A DNA stretch of 34,442 nt from Acidobacteriota bacterium. GTDB taxonomy: Bacteria; Acidobacteriota; Aminicenantia; Aminicenantales; Saccharicenantaceae. The notes under the pieces were generated by a model. That model made no database searches, was not told the DNA's origin, and saw only the letters and a list, made by a program, of their open reading frames with translations. Location: assembly GCA_028749205.1 (NCBI GenBank), contig JAQULR010000017.1, positions 1 to 34,442 of the forward strand. The letters run 5' to 3'. The position numbers were made by a program, and so were the translations under genes. Below are positions 15,558 through 23,281 of the stretch, piece by piece; the first letter of the stretch is position 1; each line of letters begins with the position of its first letter.

Positions 15558-17747
15558 TCAATAAGGCTGCTTAATTAGATAAGTTCTAATCATAATAAAG
15601 CCCAGGCAGAAAGAATTTATCACTAAAAGCAGGTTAAAAAGAAGTTCCAGACCAAGGATAGGTATAAAAATTGATGTGGCCAGCAAAGCCCCCAGAAAAG
15701 AGCCAAACAGGTCTAAAGAATAACCCAATCCATAGCGGGTCTTTTGGTTTAGATAAATAGCATTGCTGACAACAAACAGAAAACCGCCCAGCATACCCAT
15801 TATCAACAACAGGCTGTAGAAAACAGGTTCTGAAGCTGTTCTTAACGACAGCCGGGCCACCGCCAGGAGGATCACAAATCCTCCCTGGACTGCTGTCAGA
15901 TGCTTCAGGCTCAGAGCAGAAAATCTAGCTCGGGCCAGAGTTGAGCCAAGGAAGAGACCAAACATAAACATGGTAAAAAGGAGAGAAATCTTGCTGTAAA
16001 CCAGCCCGAGCCTGGACTGGAAAGTCAGAATTAAACCAACCTCAGCCACTAAAGTAGTAAAACCCATAACCGCCACCGGCAACATTAGGACGGCTCCAGT
16101 TTTTTTCCTACCTAAGGATAAAAATATTATAAGAGCCAAGAATAGCATAACAGGAAGATCAAACAGCCAGAATGGATTTTTCAAGCGATTCAGGGAACCT
16201 AATACCTGGCTTCCAGCTCCAGGAAATTGCTGACTCCAGATCAGCGTCTGATAAAAGTAGCTGATCGGGGCCCGGTCGCTATTCAGGCGAGGCTGACTGA
16301 CCGATTGAAGCCTGGACCTCAGATATTCCTTCTTGAATGGGTGAAGCCGGCTCTGGAGAAGCTCAGGGCGAAAATAGACTGTTTCCAGGTTGAGGTAAGT
16401 AAGCTTTTCCAGGAGGCTTGGGTTGGAGATATCAAGCTGGTTATTAGAAGCCAGAAAAATGTTATTGTCTCCAGGCACAATTTCTACTTCCTGAAAAATT
16501 GACTTTAAGGAGCTTAAAATGGAGGCTAGAAGTTGGGTTCTCTCGTCAGAAAGATAATTTTCTGATGAAGGCAGAAGGAAAGACAACACCCCATCAGGAG
16601 TTAATTTTTCCTTGGTCACGGAGAAAAAGTCAACTGTGTAAAACCGGTTAACCTGAGCGGTTACCGGCTCGGGAAGGTTACAGATAATCAAATCGTACCG
16701 GTCAGTGGTTTGCTGAAGAAATTTCCGGCCATCTTGGAGGTGAACAGTAACTCTGGGATCATCCAGGCAGGTCAATCTTCCAGCCAATACTTTTCGGGCT
16801 AAATCTATCAGGGCTGGATCCAATTCTACATAGTCAACTATAATCTCAGGATATTGCAGAACCTGATCGAGCGCTCCATTTAAGCCCCCACCGATGAGCA
16901 GCAGCTTTTTAGCCCCTGGCCTTTGGAGGACAGCAAAATGGATGGCCTCTTCGGCTGCGGCCGGGTCCGGAAAATTAAAGGCCAGCGAGCTATTACTATA
17001 AAATGAGACCTGCTCAGCCGAGCCCACCACTTGAAGCCTGGCATAAGGTGAATCCTTGGCTGCGATCAACTGGAATGGCTTCCAGTAAATTTTCTCAGCT
17101 GGCCAGTCAAAATTCCAGAGGCCGATTGCTAATATGAAACTGATAACCGTAATCAAAGCTTTATTCCGGTCAGCTAAAAAGCTAAGCATAATACCGGCCA
17201 GCCCAATGATTATTGCCGCTGCCTGCCAGCTGGAAAAAAGTGGAACCAGGAGCAGGTAAACCAATAGCCCCCCAGCAGCTGCCCCTAAAGATTCCAGCTG
17301 ATAGACGGCCATCAGGGAGCCTTTCAGCCAGAAGACATTGTAAACAAAAAGAACCCCGAGAGGCAGGCTGATAAGAAAAGCTATTAGCCAGGAAGTCAGC
17401 AGCACCGGTCCCGGTCCAATCATTTCAGCTGGCAGAACCCCGATGAAAAACCTGGAAAATCTAAGAATTATCAGTAAAACAGTAAAGATCAGAATAACGA
17501 CTGCATAGAACCAACCGGGATTGATGGCCCGAAAGAACTTCTTTTCTGCCAGCAGGCTGCCTAGACTTCCGCCCACCAACCAGAAGGCCAGGACGAATCC
17601 ATAAACCAGTTCATTGCCATAGAACCGGACCTCAAATTCTCGCAGGACTATGATCTGAAAGGAAGTAGCCAGAAACCCGAGCAAGAAAGGGAAGAGGTCC
17701 TTTTTCAGTTCCAGACTCCAGCGATAACCTGACCGCAATGTCGGCAT
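15558..17747 (-). CDS. Membrane protein with spermidine-synthase-like methyltransferase fold domain
   Basis: A 729-residue fusion: about six membrane segments at the N-terminus (residues ~20-215), a soluble Rossmann domain (~225-470) and another six or so segments at the C-terminus (~520-725). The soluble part resembles the spermine/spermidine synthase family (KKLLLIGGG at ~280-288, VELDP at 308-312, RVTVHLQDGRKF). However, the GGGDGG loop reads GGGLNGAL, and the catalytic Asp position reads Asn (YDLIICNLPEP, N357). True aminopropyl transfer is therefore doubtful. Similar fused membrane proteins are known in many bacteria without a settled role. Its start overlaps the upstream radical SAM gene by 43 bases, and no good ribosome binding site is visible, so translation may depend on coupling. 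Confidence 0.83.
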   Translation of the reverse strand: MPTLRSGYRWSLELKKDLFPFLLGFLATSFQIIVLREFEVRFYGNELVYGFVLAFWLVGGSLGSLLAEKKFFRAINPGWFYAVVILIFTVLLIILRFSRFFIGVLPAEMIGPGPVLLTSWLIAFLISLPLGVLFVYNVFWLKGSLMAVYQLESLGAAAGGLLVYLLLVPLFSSWQAAAIIIGLAGIMLSFLADRNKALITVISFILAIGLWNFDWPAEKIYWKPFQLIAAKDSPYARLQVVGSAEQVSFYSNSSLAFNFPDPAAAEEAIHFAVLQRPGAKKLLLIGGGLNGALDQVLQYPEIIVDYVELDPALIDLARKVLAGRLTCLDDPRVTVHLQDGRKFLQQTTDRYDLIICNLPEPVTAQVNRFYTVDFFSVTKEKLTPDGVLSFLLPSSENYLSDERTQLLASILSSLKSIFQEVEIVPGDNNIFLASNNQLDISNPSLLEKLTYLNLETVYFRPELLQSRLHPFKKEYLRSRLQSVSQPRLNSDRAPISYFYQTLIWSQQFPGAGSQVLGSLNRLKNPFWLFDLPVMLFLALIIFLSLGRKKTGAVLMLPVAVMGFTTLVAEVGLILTFQSRLGLVYSKISLLFTMFMFGLFLGSTLARARFSALSLKHLTAVQGGFVILLAVARLSLRTASEPVFYSLLLIMGMLGGFLFVVSNAIYLNQKTRYGLGYSLDLFGSFLGALLATSIFIPILGLELLFNLLLVINSFCLGFIMIRTYLIKQPY

Positions 17748-18832
17748 TTGTTCCGGCTCAATTCTTTTTTCCTGATAGCATAACCATATCGCTCAATGAT
17801 TAATTTACCACAGTTAGGACAATAAGTGTTTTCTCCAGGATGTCCTGGAACATTGCCCACATAAACGTAATGTAAGCCTTCAGTTAAAGCCACCTCCCGG
17901 AGGGCTTCTAAAGTAGAAACCGGAGTAGGTGGCAGGTTTTTGATTAGATACATCGGATGAAAGCGGGAAAAATGGAGTGGGTAGTCAGGACCGATTTCGT
18001 TCTTCAGCCAGCGGCACATTTCCCTGATTTCCTGGGGATTATCATTAAGACTGGGGATTACCAAGTAAACAATTTCCAGCCAGGTTTTTGACCGAGCAAT
18101 CTGTTTGATAGTTTCCAAAACTGGTTGAAGCTCTCCCCGAACATATTCAGTATAAAAGCTCTGATTAAAGGATTTCAAGTCAACTTTGATCGCTTCCACC
18201 ACCTCAATTAAATCGGCCAGAGGTTCAGGGTTAATGAAACCGGCTGTAACCACTACATTTTTAAGACCTTTTTTCCTGGCCAGAACACTACAATCATACA
18301 TATACTCAAAAAAAACCACTGGTTCAGTGTAGGTATAAGCAATGGCCGGACAACGGTATCGCTCGCAGGCCGCGATTAGGGCTTCGGGTGGTAGATTGAT
18401 ACTTTTGACTTGCTCTGGCCTCATCTGGGAAATTTCCCAGTTTTGACAGAATTTGCAGTGGAGGTTGCAGCCGGCTGTCGCCAGAGAGAAGGCCTCAGAG
18501 CCAGGGAGAAAATGGAAAAAGGGCTTTTTTTCTATCGGGTCTACATTCAAACTGGCCACCTGTCCGTAAACCAGAGTGTAGTATTTTCCGCCCTGATTTT
18601 CCCTAACTCCGCAGAACCCTCTTTCCCGGTCTCCTAATTGGCAGTAACGAGGGCAAAGGTTGCATCTGATTTCCCGGTCAGGCAGTTTTTGATAATACCT
18701 GGCTTCCACTCTGGAGAGCCCAGTAGAGGCGGGGTTAATAACCCTGAATAAATTCCCGGAAAGACTAACTCCTGGTAGCAGTAGACAACCACTAGTAGCT
18801 AAGGAACATTTCAAAAAATCTCTTCTATCCAT
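17705..18832 (-). CDS. amrS: AmmeMemoRadiSam-type radical SAM protein with Tat-like signal
   Basis: A 375-residue radical SAM protein related to pyruvate-formate-lyase-activating enzymes. The SAM-cluster cysteines are C122, C126 and C129 (AGCNLHCKFCQNWEIS). A preceding Cys-rich segment (CNLCPRYCQLGDRERGFCG, residues 57-75) is typical of the AmmeMemoRadiSam family. The C-terminus adds a zinc-ribbon-like pair (CPNC ... CRHC). The N-terminus, MDRRDFLKCSLATSGCLLLP, looks like a twin-arginine export signal, which is odd for an oxygen-sensitive enzyme using cytoplasmic SAM. The AMMECR1 and Memo partners are not next to it. The gene lies between DUF362 and the membrane methyltransferase-like gene, overlapping the latter by 43 bases. 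Confidence 0.9.
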   Translation of the reverse strand: MDRRDFLKCSLATSGCLLLPGVSLSGNLFRVINPASTGLSRVEARYYQKLPDREIRCNLCPRYCQLGDRERGFCGVRENQGGKYYTLVYGQVASLNVDPIEKKPFFHFLPGSEAFSLATAGCNLHCKFCQNWEISQMRPEQVKSINLPPEALIAACERYRCPAIAYTYTEPVVFFEYMYDCSVLARKKGLKNVVVTAGFINPEPLADLIEVVEAIKVDLKSFNQSFYTEYVRGELQPVLETIKQIARSKTWLEIVYLVIPSLNDNPQEIREMCRWLKNEIGPDYPLHFSRFHPMYLIKNLPPTPVSTLEALREVALTEGLHYVYVGNVPGHPGENTYCPNCGKLIIERYGYAIRKKELSRNKCRHCGQVIAGVWN

Positions 18833-18840
18833 TGTCTTTT

Positions 18841-18870
18841 ATTAAACTGGATTATCTAAAAATAATCCAA
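18841..18870 (-). promoter_or_regulatory. Hairpin and possible leaderless promoter before amrS
   Basis: A perfect 8-bp inverted repeat, TGGATTAT (18848-18855) and ATAATCCA (18862-18869), has a 6-base loop and lies in the 64-bp gap between DUF362 and amrS. It resembles the end of the longer palindromic elements. On the minus strand it overlaps TTGGAT (-35, 18865-18870), an 18-base spacer and TTTAAT (-10, 18841-18846), 8 bases before the amrS ATG. No Shine-Dalgarno sequence is present. It could be a promoter, a processing hairpin or just a repeat remnant. Confidence 0.4.
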
Positions 18871-18896
18871 CAGAATCTTGGTTGCTCTCCTTTATT

Positions 18897-19793
18897 TTAT
18901 ATTTCTTCCTCTATTATCTCTATATTTTCCAACTGGGCTTGACCCAGGTTCATTTTTTCGGCAGTGAATAAATAGCCTGGCTGTCGGTTTTCTTCTTTAA
19001 GCGAGGGTAAACCTTTTTCAGCCCGCAGGTCTTCAATTATCTTCCAGCCAACGGCATCAGCAGCTACCGGGTCAGTACTGAAGACCAGCTTTCGGCTATC
19101 AGCTAACCACTGAGGATGGTAGGATGGGCCGCGATGATACTGGACTCTCAGAGCGTCCAGAATTGTCAATCGATGCTTTTTTCTAATGTAATCAATTTCG
19201 AAAAGCTCAGCTACATAGGGGTTACAATTATAATCATGATATTTGTTAGGGTTATGAATAGCTCCGAAGTAATTTTTCATCCCGGCAGTTACTCCAGCCA
19301 GACCATGGTCTTTTAAAATAGCTAAACTGATACTGGAGCTTATTAGCTCAGCCTGAATTCTGGAAAACAGGCTACCTATGTTGCGATTCACAGTTGGCTC
19401 TTTGAGATAGCCAAGATTACGGCTATCAGTTGCCAGAATCTTCAGACTTCCGCCGGTAGTTGACAATTTATAACCAGCATCTTGAAGTTCTTCGCTGGTT
19501 CTATCCCAGAGGATGACATTTTCTTCCTGTTTAAGGGTTTGCCCCAGCCAGAGCCCTAAAGTCAGAGAAGTCTCCGGTCGGGTGCTCAAAGCCCGGCGGC
19601 CGATAGTATTAATTTTTATGCCGATAGTTTCATCTGTCCGAAACCAGTGGGTCAGAGCTTCTTCAGCCTGGCTGGCTCCGGTCAGAGTCTTGAACCCCTT
19701 TTTATACATAGCCAGGATTATTCCTGCCTCCGGGCGGTTATTATCTTTAAAAACTGAGCCAGCCGTTATTATTACCACTTTCGATTTTTTCAT
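18897..19793 (-). CDS. DUF362 domain-containing protein
   Basis: A 298-residue protein of the DUF362 family. Diagnostic stretches are DETIGIKINTIGRRALSTRP, then LAILKDHGLAGVTAGMKNYF and GAIHNPNKYHDYNCNPYVAE, and a C-terminal FSTDPVAADAVGWKIIEDLR. Many DUF362 proteins carry a ferredoxin-type 4Fe-4S domain or an export signal; this one has neither and shows only one cysteine in the core. The biochemical role of the family is unknown. It is first in a minus-strand series with the radical SAM gene and the membrane methyltransferase-like gene, and is transcribed divergently from the DUF6599 gene. There is no ribosome binding site before the ATG. Confidence 0.85.
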   Translation of the reverse strand: MKKSKVVIITAGSVFKDNNRPEAGIILAMYKKGFKTLTGASQAEEALTHWFRTDETIGIKINTIGRRALSTRPETSLTLGLWLGQTLKQEENVILWDRTSEELQDAGYKLSTTGGSLKILATDSRNLGYLKEPTVNRNIGSLFSRIQAELISSSISLAILKDHGLAGVTAGMKNYFGAIHNPNKYHDYNCNPYVAELFEIDYIRKKHRLTILDALRVQYHRGPSYHPQWLADSRKLVFSTDPVAADAVGWKIIEDLRAEKGLPSLKEENRQPGYLFTAEKMNLGQAQLENIEIIEEEI

Positions 19794-19807
19794 TTTCGAT
19801 TAATTTT

Positions 19808-19836
19808 ATGATGGCCTTTAATTTCTGGCTTGTCAA
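19808..19836 (-). promoter_or_regulatory. Predicted promoter of the DUF362 series
   Basis: Minus strand: a perfect TTGACA (19831-19836), a 17-base spacer and CATCAT (19808-19813), a weak -10. The DUF362 ATG follows after 14 bases, so the leader would be only about 7 bases. Confidence 0.4.
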
Positions 19837-19856
19837 TAGAATCTGCTTGGCGTTTG

Positions 19857-19885
19857 TTGCATTTAGCACTTAAACCAGATATATT
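19857..19885 (+). promoter_or_regulatory. Candidate promoter of the DUF6599 gene
   Basis: TTGCAT (19857-19862), a 17-base spacer and TATATT (19880-19885) precede the DUF6599 start by 20 bases. The short leader still has room for the GGAGG at 19896-19900. Confidence 0.45.
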
Positions 19886-19905
19886 GATTTCAAGTGGAGG
19901 ACAAA

Positions 19906-20823
19906 ATGAAGAGGAAAAAGAAATTTTTAAATTATCCTCTTATTAACCTAATTTTTTTGCTGTTGGCTTTGCCGATTGTAACTTTGGCCGGTGGGCAAAA
20001 TCCACAGCTTCGAGCCCTGCTACCAGAAATTGCCGGCTGGCAGTTTATGGAACAGCCGCAGACTTATTCACCGGAGACCCTTTTTGAATACATCAACGGA
20101 GCCTCAGAAGCTTATCTCGGCTATAATTTTAAAGAATTGATTGTGGCTGACTACCAGAAAATCGGTACCGAAACTACCATCACCCTGGAAATCTATGATA
20201 TGGGTCAGCCGATTCAGGCTTTCGGGATTTTCAGTTTAGAGCGCTATCCGGAGAATCCAGCAATTGATATCGGGATTGCTGGTTATCTGGAGGGAGAAGT
20301 TTTGAATTTTGTTTCGGGCCGTTATTATATCAAGCTGTTATGTTATAACGGTGACCATCAAACCCCTGACTACCTGAAAATGTTTGCTCAGGGGGTAGAA
20401 GCCAGGATAGAAGAAAAAGCCGGGCTGCCGGAGATATTTAAGCTTTTTCCTGATCAGGGGAAAGTTAAGAATTCCGAAAAATTCATCATGAAAAATTTTA
20501 TGGGCTTTGATTTTTTGAGCAATGGTTATGTGGTCTCATATCGTGGAGATCAAGGGGAATTTGATGGTTTGATCATCGACTGCGGTTCTGAAGCAGAAGC
20601 TAAGCTCAGATTACAGAAAATTTTGGAGTTCTATGGCGGCGGCCAGAGTCCTTTGGTAAAAGAGGGTAGTAAATATCATCAGAAAAACCCTTATGGTCAG
20701 CACCTTATTTTGGCTCAGAATAGAGGTTATATTTATGGGTTTCATCGGATCTCTGACGAGTTGCTGCCGCTGGCCCTAAAGCTTTTTGAAGAGCTGGAGC
20801 AGAACTTAAGATCAAAAAAATAG
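19906..20823 (+). CDS. DUF6599-type secreted protein
   Basis: A 305-residue exported protein of unknown function. A basic N-terminus and hydrophobic core (residues ~10-28, ending in TLAGG) form a signal peptide. The mature part has features I associate with the DUF6599 family: LLPEIAGWQ, TLFEYINGASEAYLGYNFKE, and LEIYDMGQPIQAFGIFSLER. I chose the ATG at 19906 because GGAGG ends 5 bases before it; the in-frame GTG at 19894 lies upstream of that site. An AI-2E-family gene follows after 18 bases on the same strand. This family is frequent in Acidobacteriota and Aminicenantes, from memory, which supports the lineage guess. Confidence 0.82.
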   Translation: MKRKKKFLNYPLINLIFLLLALPIVTLAGGQNPQLRALLPEIAGWQFMEQPQTYSPETLFEYINGASEAYLGYNFKELIVADYQKIGTETTITLEIYDMGQPIQAFGIFSLERYPENPAIDIGIAGYLEGEVLNFVSGRYYIKLLCYNGDHQTPDYLKMFAQGVEARIEEKAGLPEIFKLFPDQGKVKNSEKFIMKNFMGFDFLSNGYVVSYRGDQGEFDGLIIDCGSEAEAKLRLQKILEFYGGGQSPLVKEGSKYHQKNPYGQHLILAQNRGYIYGFHRISDELLPLALKLFEELEQNLRSKK

Positions 20824-20841
20824 AAATAGGATAGAGGGTCA

Positions 20842-21861
20842 ATGGCTGAATCCAGAGCTACCAGAATTTCCCTGGTGATCATTGCTCTTTTCATTACTGG
20901 AGTCATTCTTAAGATTACCAAGCCAGTATTATTGCCTTTTCTGATAGCTCTTTTCATTTCCTATGCTATTTCGCCTCTTCTGGAATGGATGTTGCGGCTC
21001 AAAGTCCCAAAGGGACTGGCTATTACCCTGATACTCGTTTTGACTTTTTCTCTGGTTTATCTTTTAGGTTTACTTATCTATTCCAGCGGGAAATACTTTG
21101 TGGCCGAATTCCCCAGATATGTTGAGAGAATAGAGGCGTTATTTACAGAAATAAGCTCAGGTCTGCAGCGCTTGCCGTTCAAGGTCGATGTGCCCTCTCT
21201 GGTTTCCCAGATCAACATTGAAAGAATTACTAATTTCTTACTGGGGAGCCTGGGATCTTTTATCTCTTTCCTGGCTAATCTTTTCATCGTTTTTGTTTTT
21301 GTGATTTTTATTCTGGCTGGTAAAGGTAAATTATCATCCAAAGTGACTCTGGCCCTGGCTGAAGACAGAGCCCTCTACGTGAACCGGTTTGTGGTCGGTA
21401 TCAACCGGCAGATTCAGAAATACTTAGCTGTCAAGACGGTGGTCAGTATTTTAACCGGTGCTGTGACGGCCGGGATCCTGAGTGCTTTTGGAGTTGATTT
21501 TGCTCTGCTTATCGGCTTCCTGACTTTTATCCTGAATTTTATTCCCTCGATAGGTACTTATATTTCCGTAGCCATTGCGGTTTTGATGGCTTTTTTCCAG
21601 TTTGGAAATTCCCTGATACCCGTCTGGATTCTGATATTACTGACGATTATTGAGACAATAATAGGTAATTTCCTTGATCCGAGGCTGATGGGTAGAAGCT
21701 TAGACCTGAGTCCCTTATTGGTAATCTTTGCCCTTATTTTCTGGGGGTGGTTATGGGGCGTTATAGGGATGTTCTTGGCAGTTCCGCTTCTGGCGGTCAT
21801 AAAAATAGTTTTTGAAAATATACCTTCCCTGAAATTCCTGGCGGTTTTGATGAGTAAATAA
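20842..21861 (+). CDS. AI-2E family transporter (PerM/YdiK-like)
   Basis: A 339-residue integral membrane protein with about eight hydrophobic segments and the usual family layout: an N-terminal pair (ITKPVLLPFLIALFISYAIS), a central amphipathic region with ALAEDRALYVNRFVVGINRQ, and the conserved NFIPSIGTYIS and GNFLDPRLMGRSLDLSPLL. Despite the family name, most members are uncharacterised, and some are sodium/proton antiporters rather than autoinducer exporters. A GGATAGAGGG site precedes the ATG. It probably shares a transcript with the DUF6599 gene, and converges on the Cys-rich gene with 12 bases between. Confidence 0.9.
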   Translation: MAESRATRISLVIIALFITGVILKITKPVLLPFLIALFISYAISPLLEWMLRLKVPKGLAITLILVLTFSLVYLLGLLIYSSGKYFVAEFPRYVERIEALFTEISSGLQRLPFKVDVPSLVSQINIERITNFLLGSLGSFISFLANLFIVFVFVIFILAGKGKLSSKVTLALAEDRALYVNRFVVGINRQIQKYLAVKTVVSILTGAVTAGILSAFGVDFALLIGFLTFILNFIPSIGTYISVAIAVLMAFFQFGNSLIPVWILILLTIIETIIGNFLDPRLMGRSLDLSPLLVIFALIFWGWLWGVIGMFLAVPLLAVIKIVFENIPSLKFLAVLMSK

Positions 21862-21873
21862 AGACACCATAAG

Positions 21874-22494
21874 CTAAAGCAGCACTTGGGGATTGCCTGA
21901 TATTTTTTCCATCCGAGTGAGCAAGTCCTGAAGATAACCGTTCTCCTTTTGGCTGGTAATAAATTTCAGGATGTAAGCTTGCAGGATTGACATAGCTTTA
22001 ATCTTCTCTTCTGAACTGACAACAGAAAATTCTCCAGGAATGATAATTTTCTGCTCCCATCTGACTTTATCCAGGACCTCGAGCAAATGCCTGACGAGAG
22101 GGGTTGGCTGATCAGCCAGCTCGCCGGGGAGAATCAGGTGGCTCGGACTCCGCTGCAGTTCTTTTATCGCCTGGCCCAGGGTCTGATAAATAAGATTATC
22201 GTCGAGATTTTCTCCGCTTCTGATAAGATCAAACAGGCTGACTTCCAGGTGGAAAATCAGATTCTCCAGTTTTGACCATTGTTCTTCATTACCAGGTAAT
22301 TCCATCTGGCCAGCCTGCTTTCGGTTTAACTTTTCTTTTTTGTAATCCAGGTGTTTTAGGTAATATTTACAGGAAGGTAGACAGTTCTGGCCCTGTTCTA
22401 ACAATTGGCCGCAACACTGACTGCAAAGCTCAATCTTCAGAGTTGGGCAAGCTCTTTTGGCCTTTCTTTTCTGGCATTTCTGACAGAGTTTCAT
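21874..22494 (-). CDS. Cys-rich N-terminal zinc-binding-type protein of unknown function
   Basis: A 206-residue protein. Its first 42 residues hold eight cysteines (C4, C7, C16, C24, C27, C28, C38, C42), a CxxC-x8-C-x7-CxxCC-x9-CxxxC pattern that likely binds one or two zinc ions. The rest is mainly helical and charged, with no recognised catalytic motif. I recall similar Cys-rich starts in unannotated proteins of related phyla but cannot name the family. The start lies inside the 3' end of rnc (65-bp overlap in another frame), with no ribosome binding site, so expression probably depends on rnc translation. It is the last gene of the pyrR-pyrC-rnc series. Confidence 0.68.
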   Translation of the reverse strand: MKLCQKCQKRKAKRACPTLKIELCSQCCGQLLEQGQNCLPSCKYYLKHLDYKKEKLNRKQAGQMELPGNEEQWSKLENLIFHLEVSLFDLIRSGENLDDNLIYQTLGQAIKELQRSPSHLILPGELADQPTPLVRHLLEVLDKVRWEQKIIIPGEFSVVSSEEKIKAMSILQAYILKFITSQKENGYLQDLLTRMEKISGNPQVLL

Positions 22495-23245
22495 TATGGT
22501 GTTGCTCTTTTTTCTGATTGACGATAAAAGCTTCTTCGCTGAATATCTGGAACCTGGTTTTCATCAGTTTTTTTAGGGCTGCCTGAGCTGCCTTCTGCTC
22601 AGCACCCTTCTTGGATAAACCAGTGGCTCTGGCCAAAACCTTGGTTCCGGCCCAGACTTCGACTGTAAAGACTTTTTCATGGGCCGGCCCTTTTTCTCTG
22701 ACTGTCCTGTAGACAGGAGCTGGTAACTGTTGTTGATTAAAAAATTCCTGGAGGGCAGATTTGTAATTATTAATCGTAAAATTGTCCTTAGGTAATTTCT
22801 TAAAATACTTTTTGATTAAATTCTGTAGAATCTGCCGGCTGAGATCGAAGGTGGCGTCAAGATAAATAGCGCCCATGACTGCTTCAAAAACTCCCGCTAA
22901 AATACTCTTTTTCTTTCGACCATTATTTTTTTCTTCACCATGGCCCAGCAGGATCTCTTTATCCAGACCAATTCTTCTGGATAAGATAGAAAGAGAACTG
23001 GTGGAGACCAGGGCAGCCTTCAGTTTTGAGAGCTGGCCTTCACCCAGGCCGGGATAGGAATTGAAAAGGTAATCAGCTACCACCAGGCCGACAACTGAAT
23101 CGCCCAAAAACTCCAGAATTTCATTATCCCGAAACTTTTTTTCTGGATGTTCGTAGGCATAAGAACTATGGGTCAAGGCCTGGAGCAAAAGTTGTTGATT
23201 TTTGAATTTATAACCGAGCTTCTTTTCTATATTTGATAAAGCCAT
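22430..23245 (-). CDS. rnc: Ribonuclease III
   Basis: The 271-residue double-strand-specific endoribonuclease processes rRNA and structured mRNA. The catalytic signature NEILEFLGDSV (41-51) provides E42, E45 and D49. The second metal-binding segment reads ILAGVFEAVMGAIYLD (115-130): E121 is present, but the position usually held by Asp is Gly118. A double-stranded RNA binding domain follows (~155-230, ending in GLSKKGAEQKAAQAALKKL). The last ~40 residues are a charged tail that overlaps the next gene. There is no ribosome binding site; a -10-like GATAAA ends 8 bases upstream. Confidence 0.94.
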   Translation of the reverse strand: MALSNIEKKLGYKFKNQQLLLQALTHSSYAYEHPEKKFRDNEILEFLGDSVVGLVVADYLFNSYPGLGEGQLSKLKAALVSTSSLSILSRRIGLDKEILLGHGEEKNNGRKKKSILAGVFEAVMGAIYLDATFDLSRQILQNLIKKYFKKLPKDNFTINNYKSALQEFFNQQQLPAPVYRTVREKGPAHEKVFTVEVWAGTKVLARATGLSKKGAEQKAAQAALKKLMKTRFQIFSEEAFIVNQKKEQHHNETLSEMPEKKGQKSLPNSED

Positions 23246-23253
23246 GTTATTTT

Positions 23254-23281
23254 TTTATCAAAAAATGTCAGTTATTTTCAA
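23254..23281 (-). promoter_or_regulatory. Possible internal promoter for rnc
   Basis: Minus strand: TTGAAA (23276-23281), a 16-base spacer and GATAAA (23254-23259), overlapping the end of pyrC. The rnc ATG is 8 bases further on. The region is A/T-rich, so chance matches are easy. Confidence 0.3.

Noticed and set aside
20842-21861. Autoinducer-2 export role
   Set aside because: The family name is historical. No LuxS or quorum-sensing gene is nearby, and most members do not transport AI-2.
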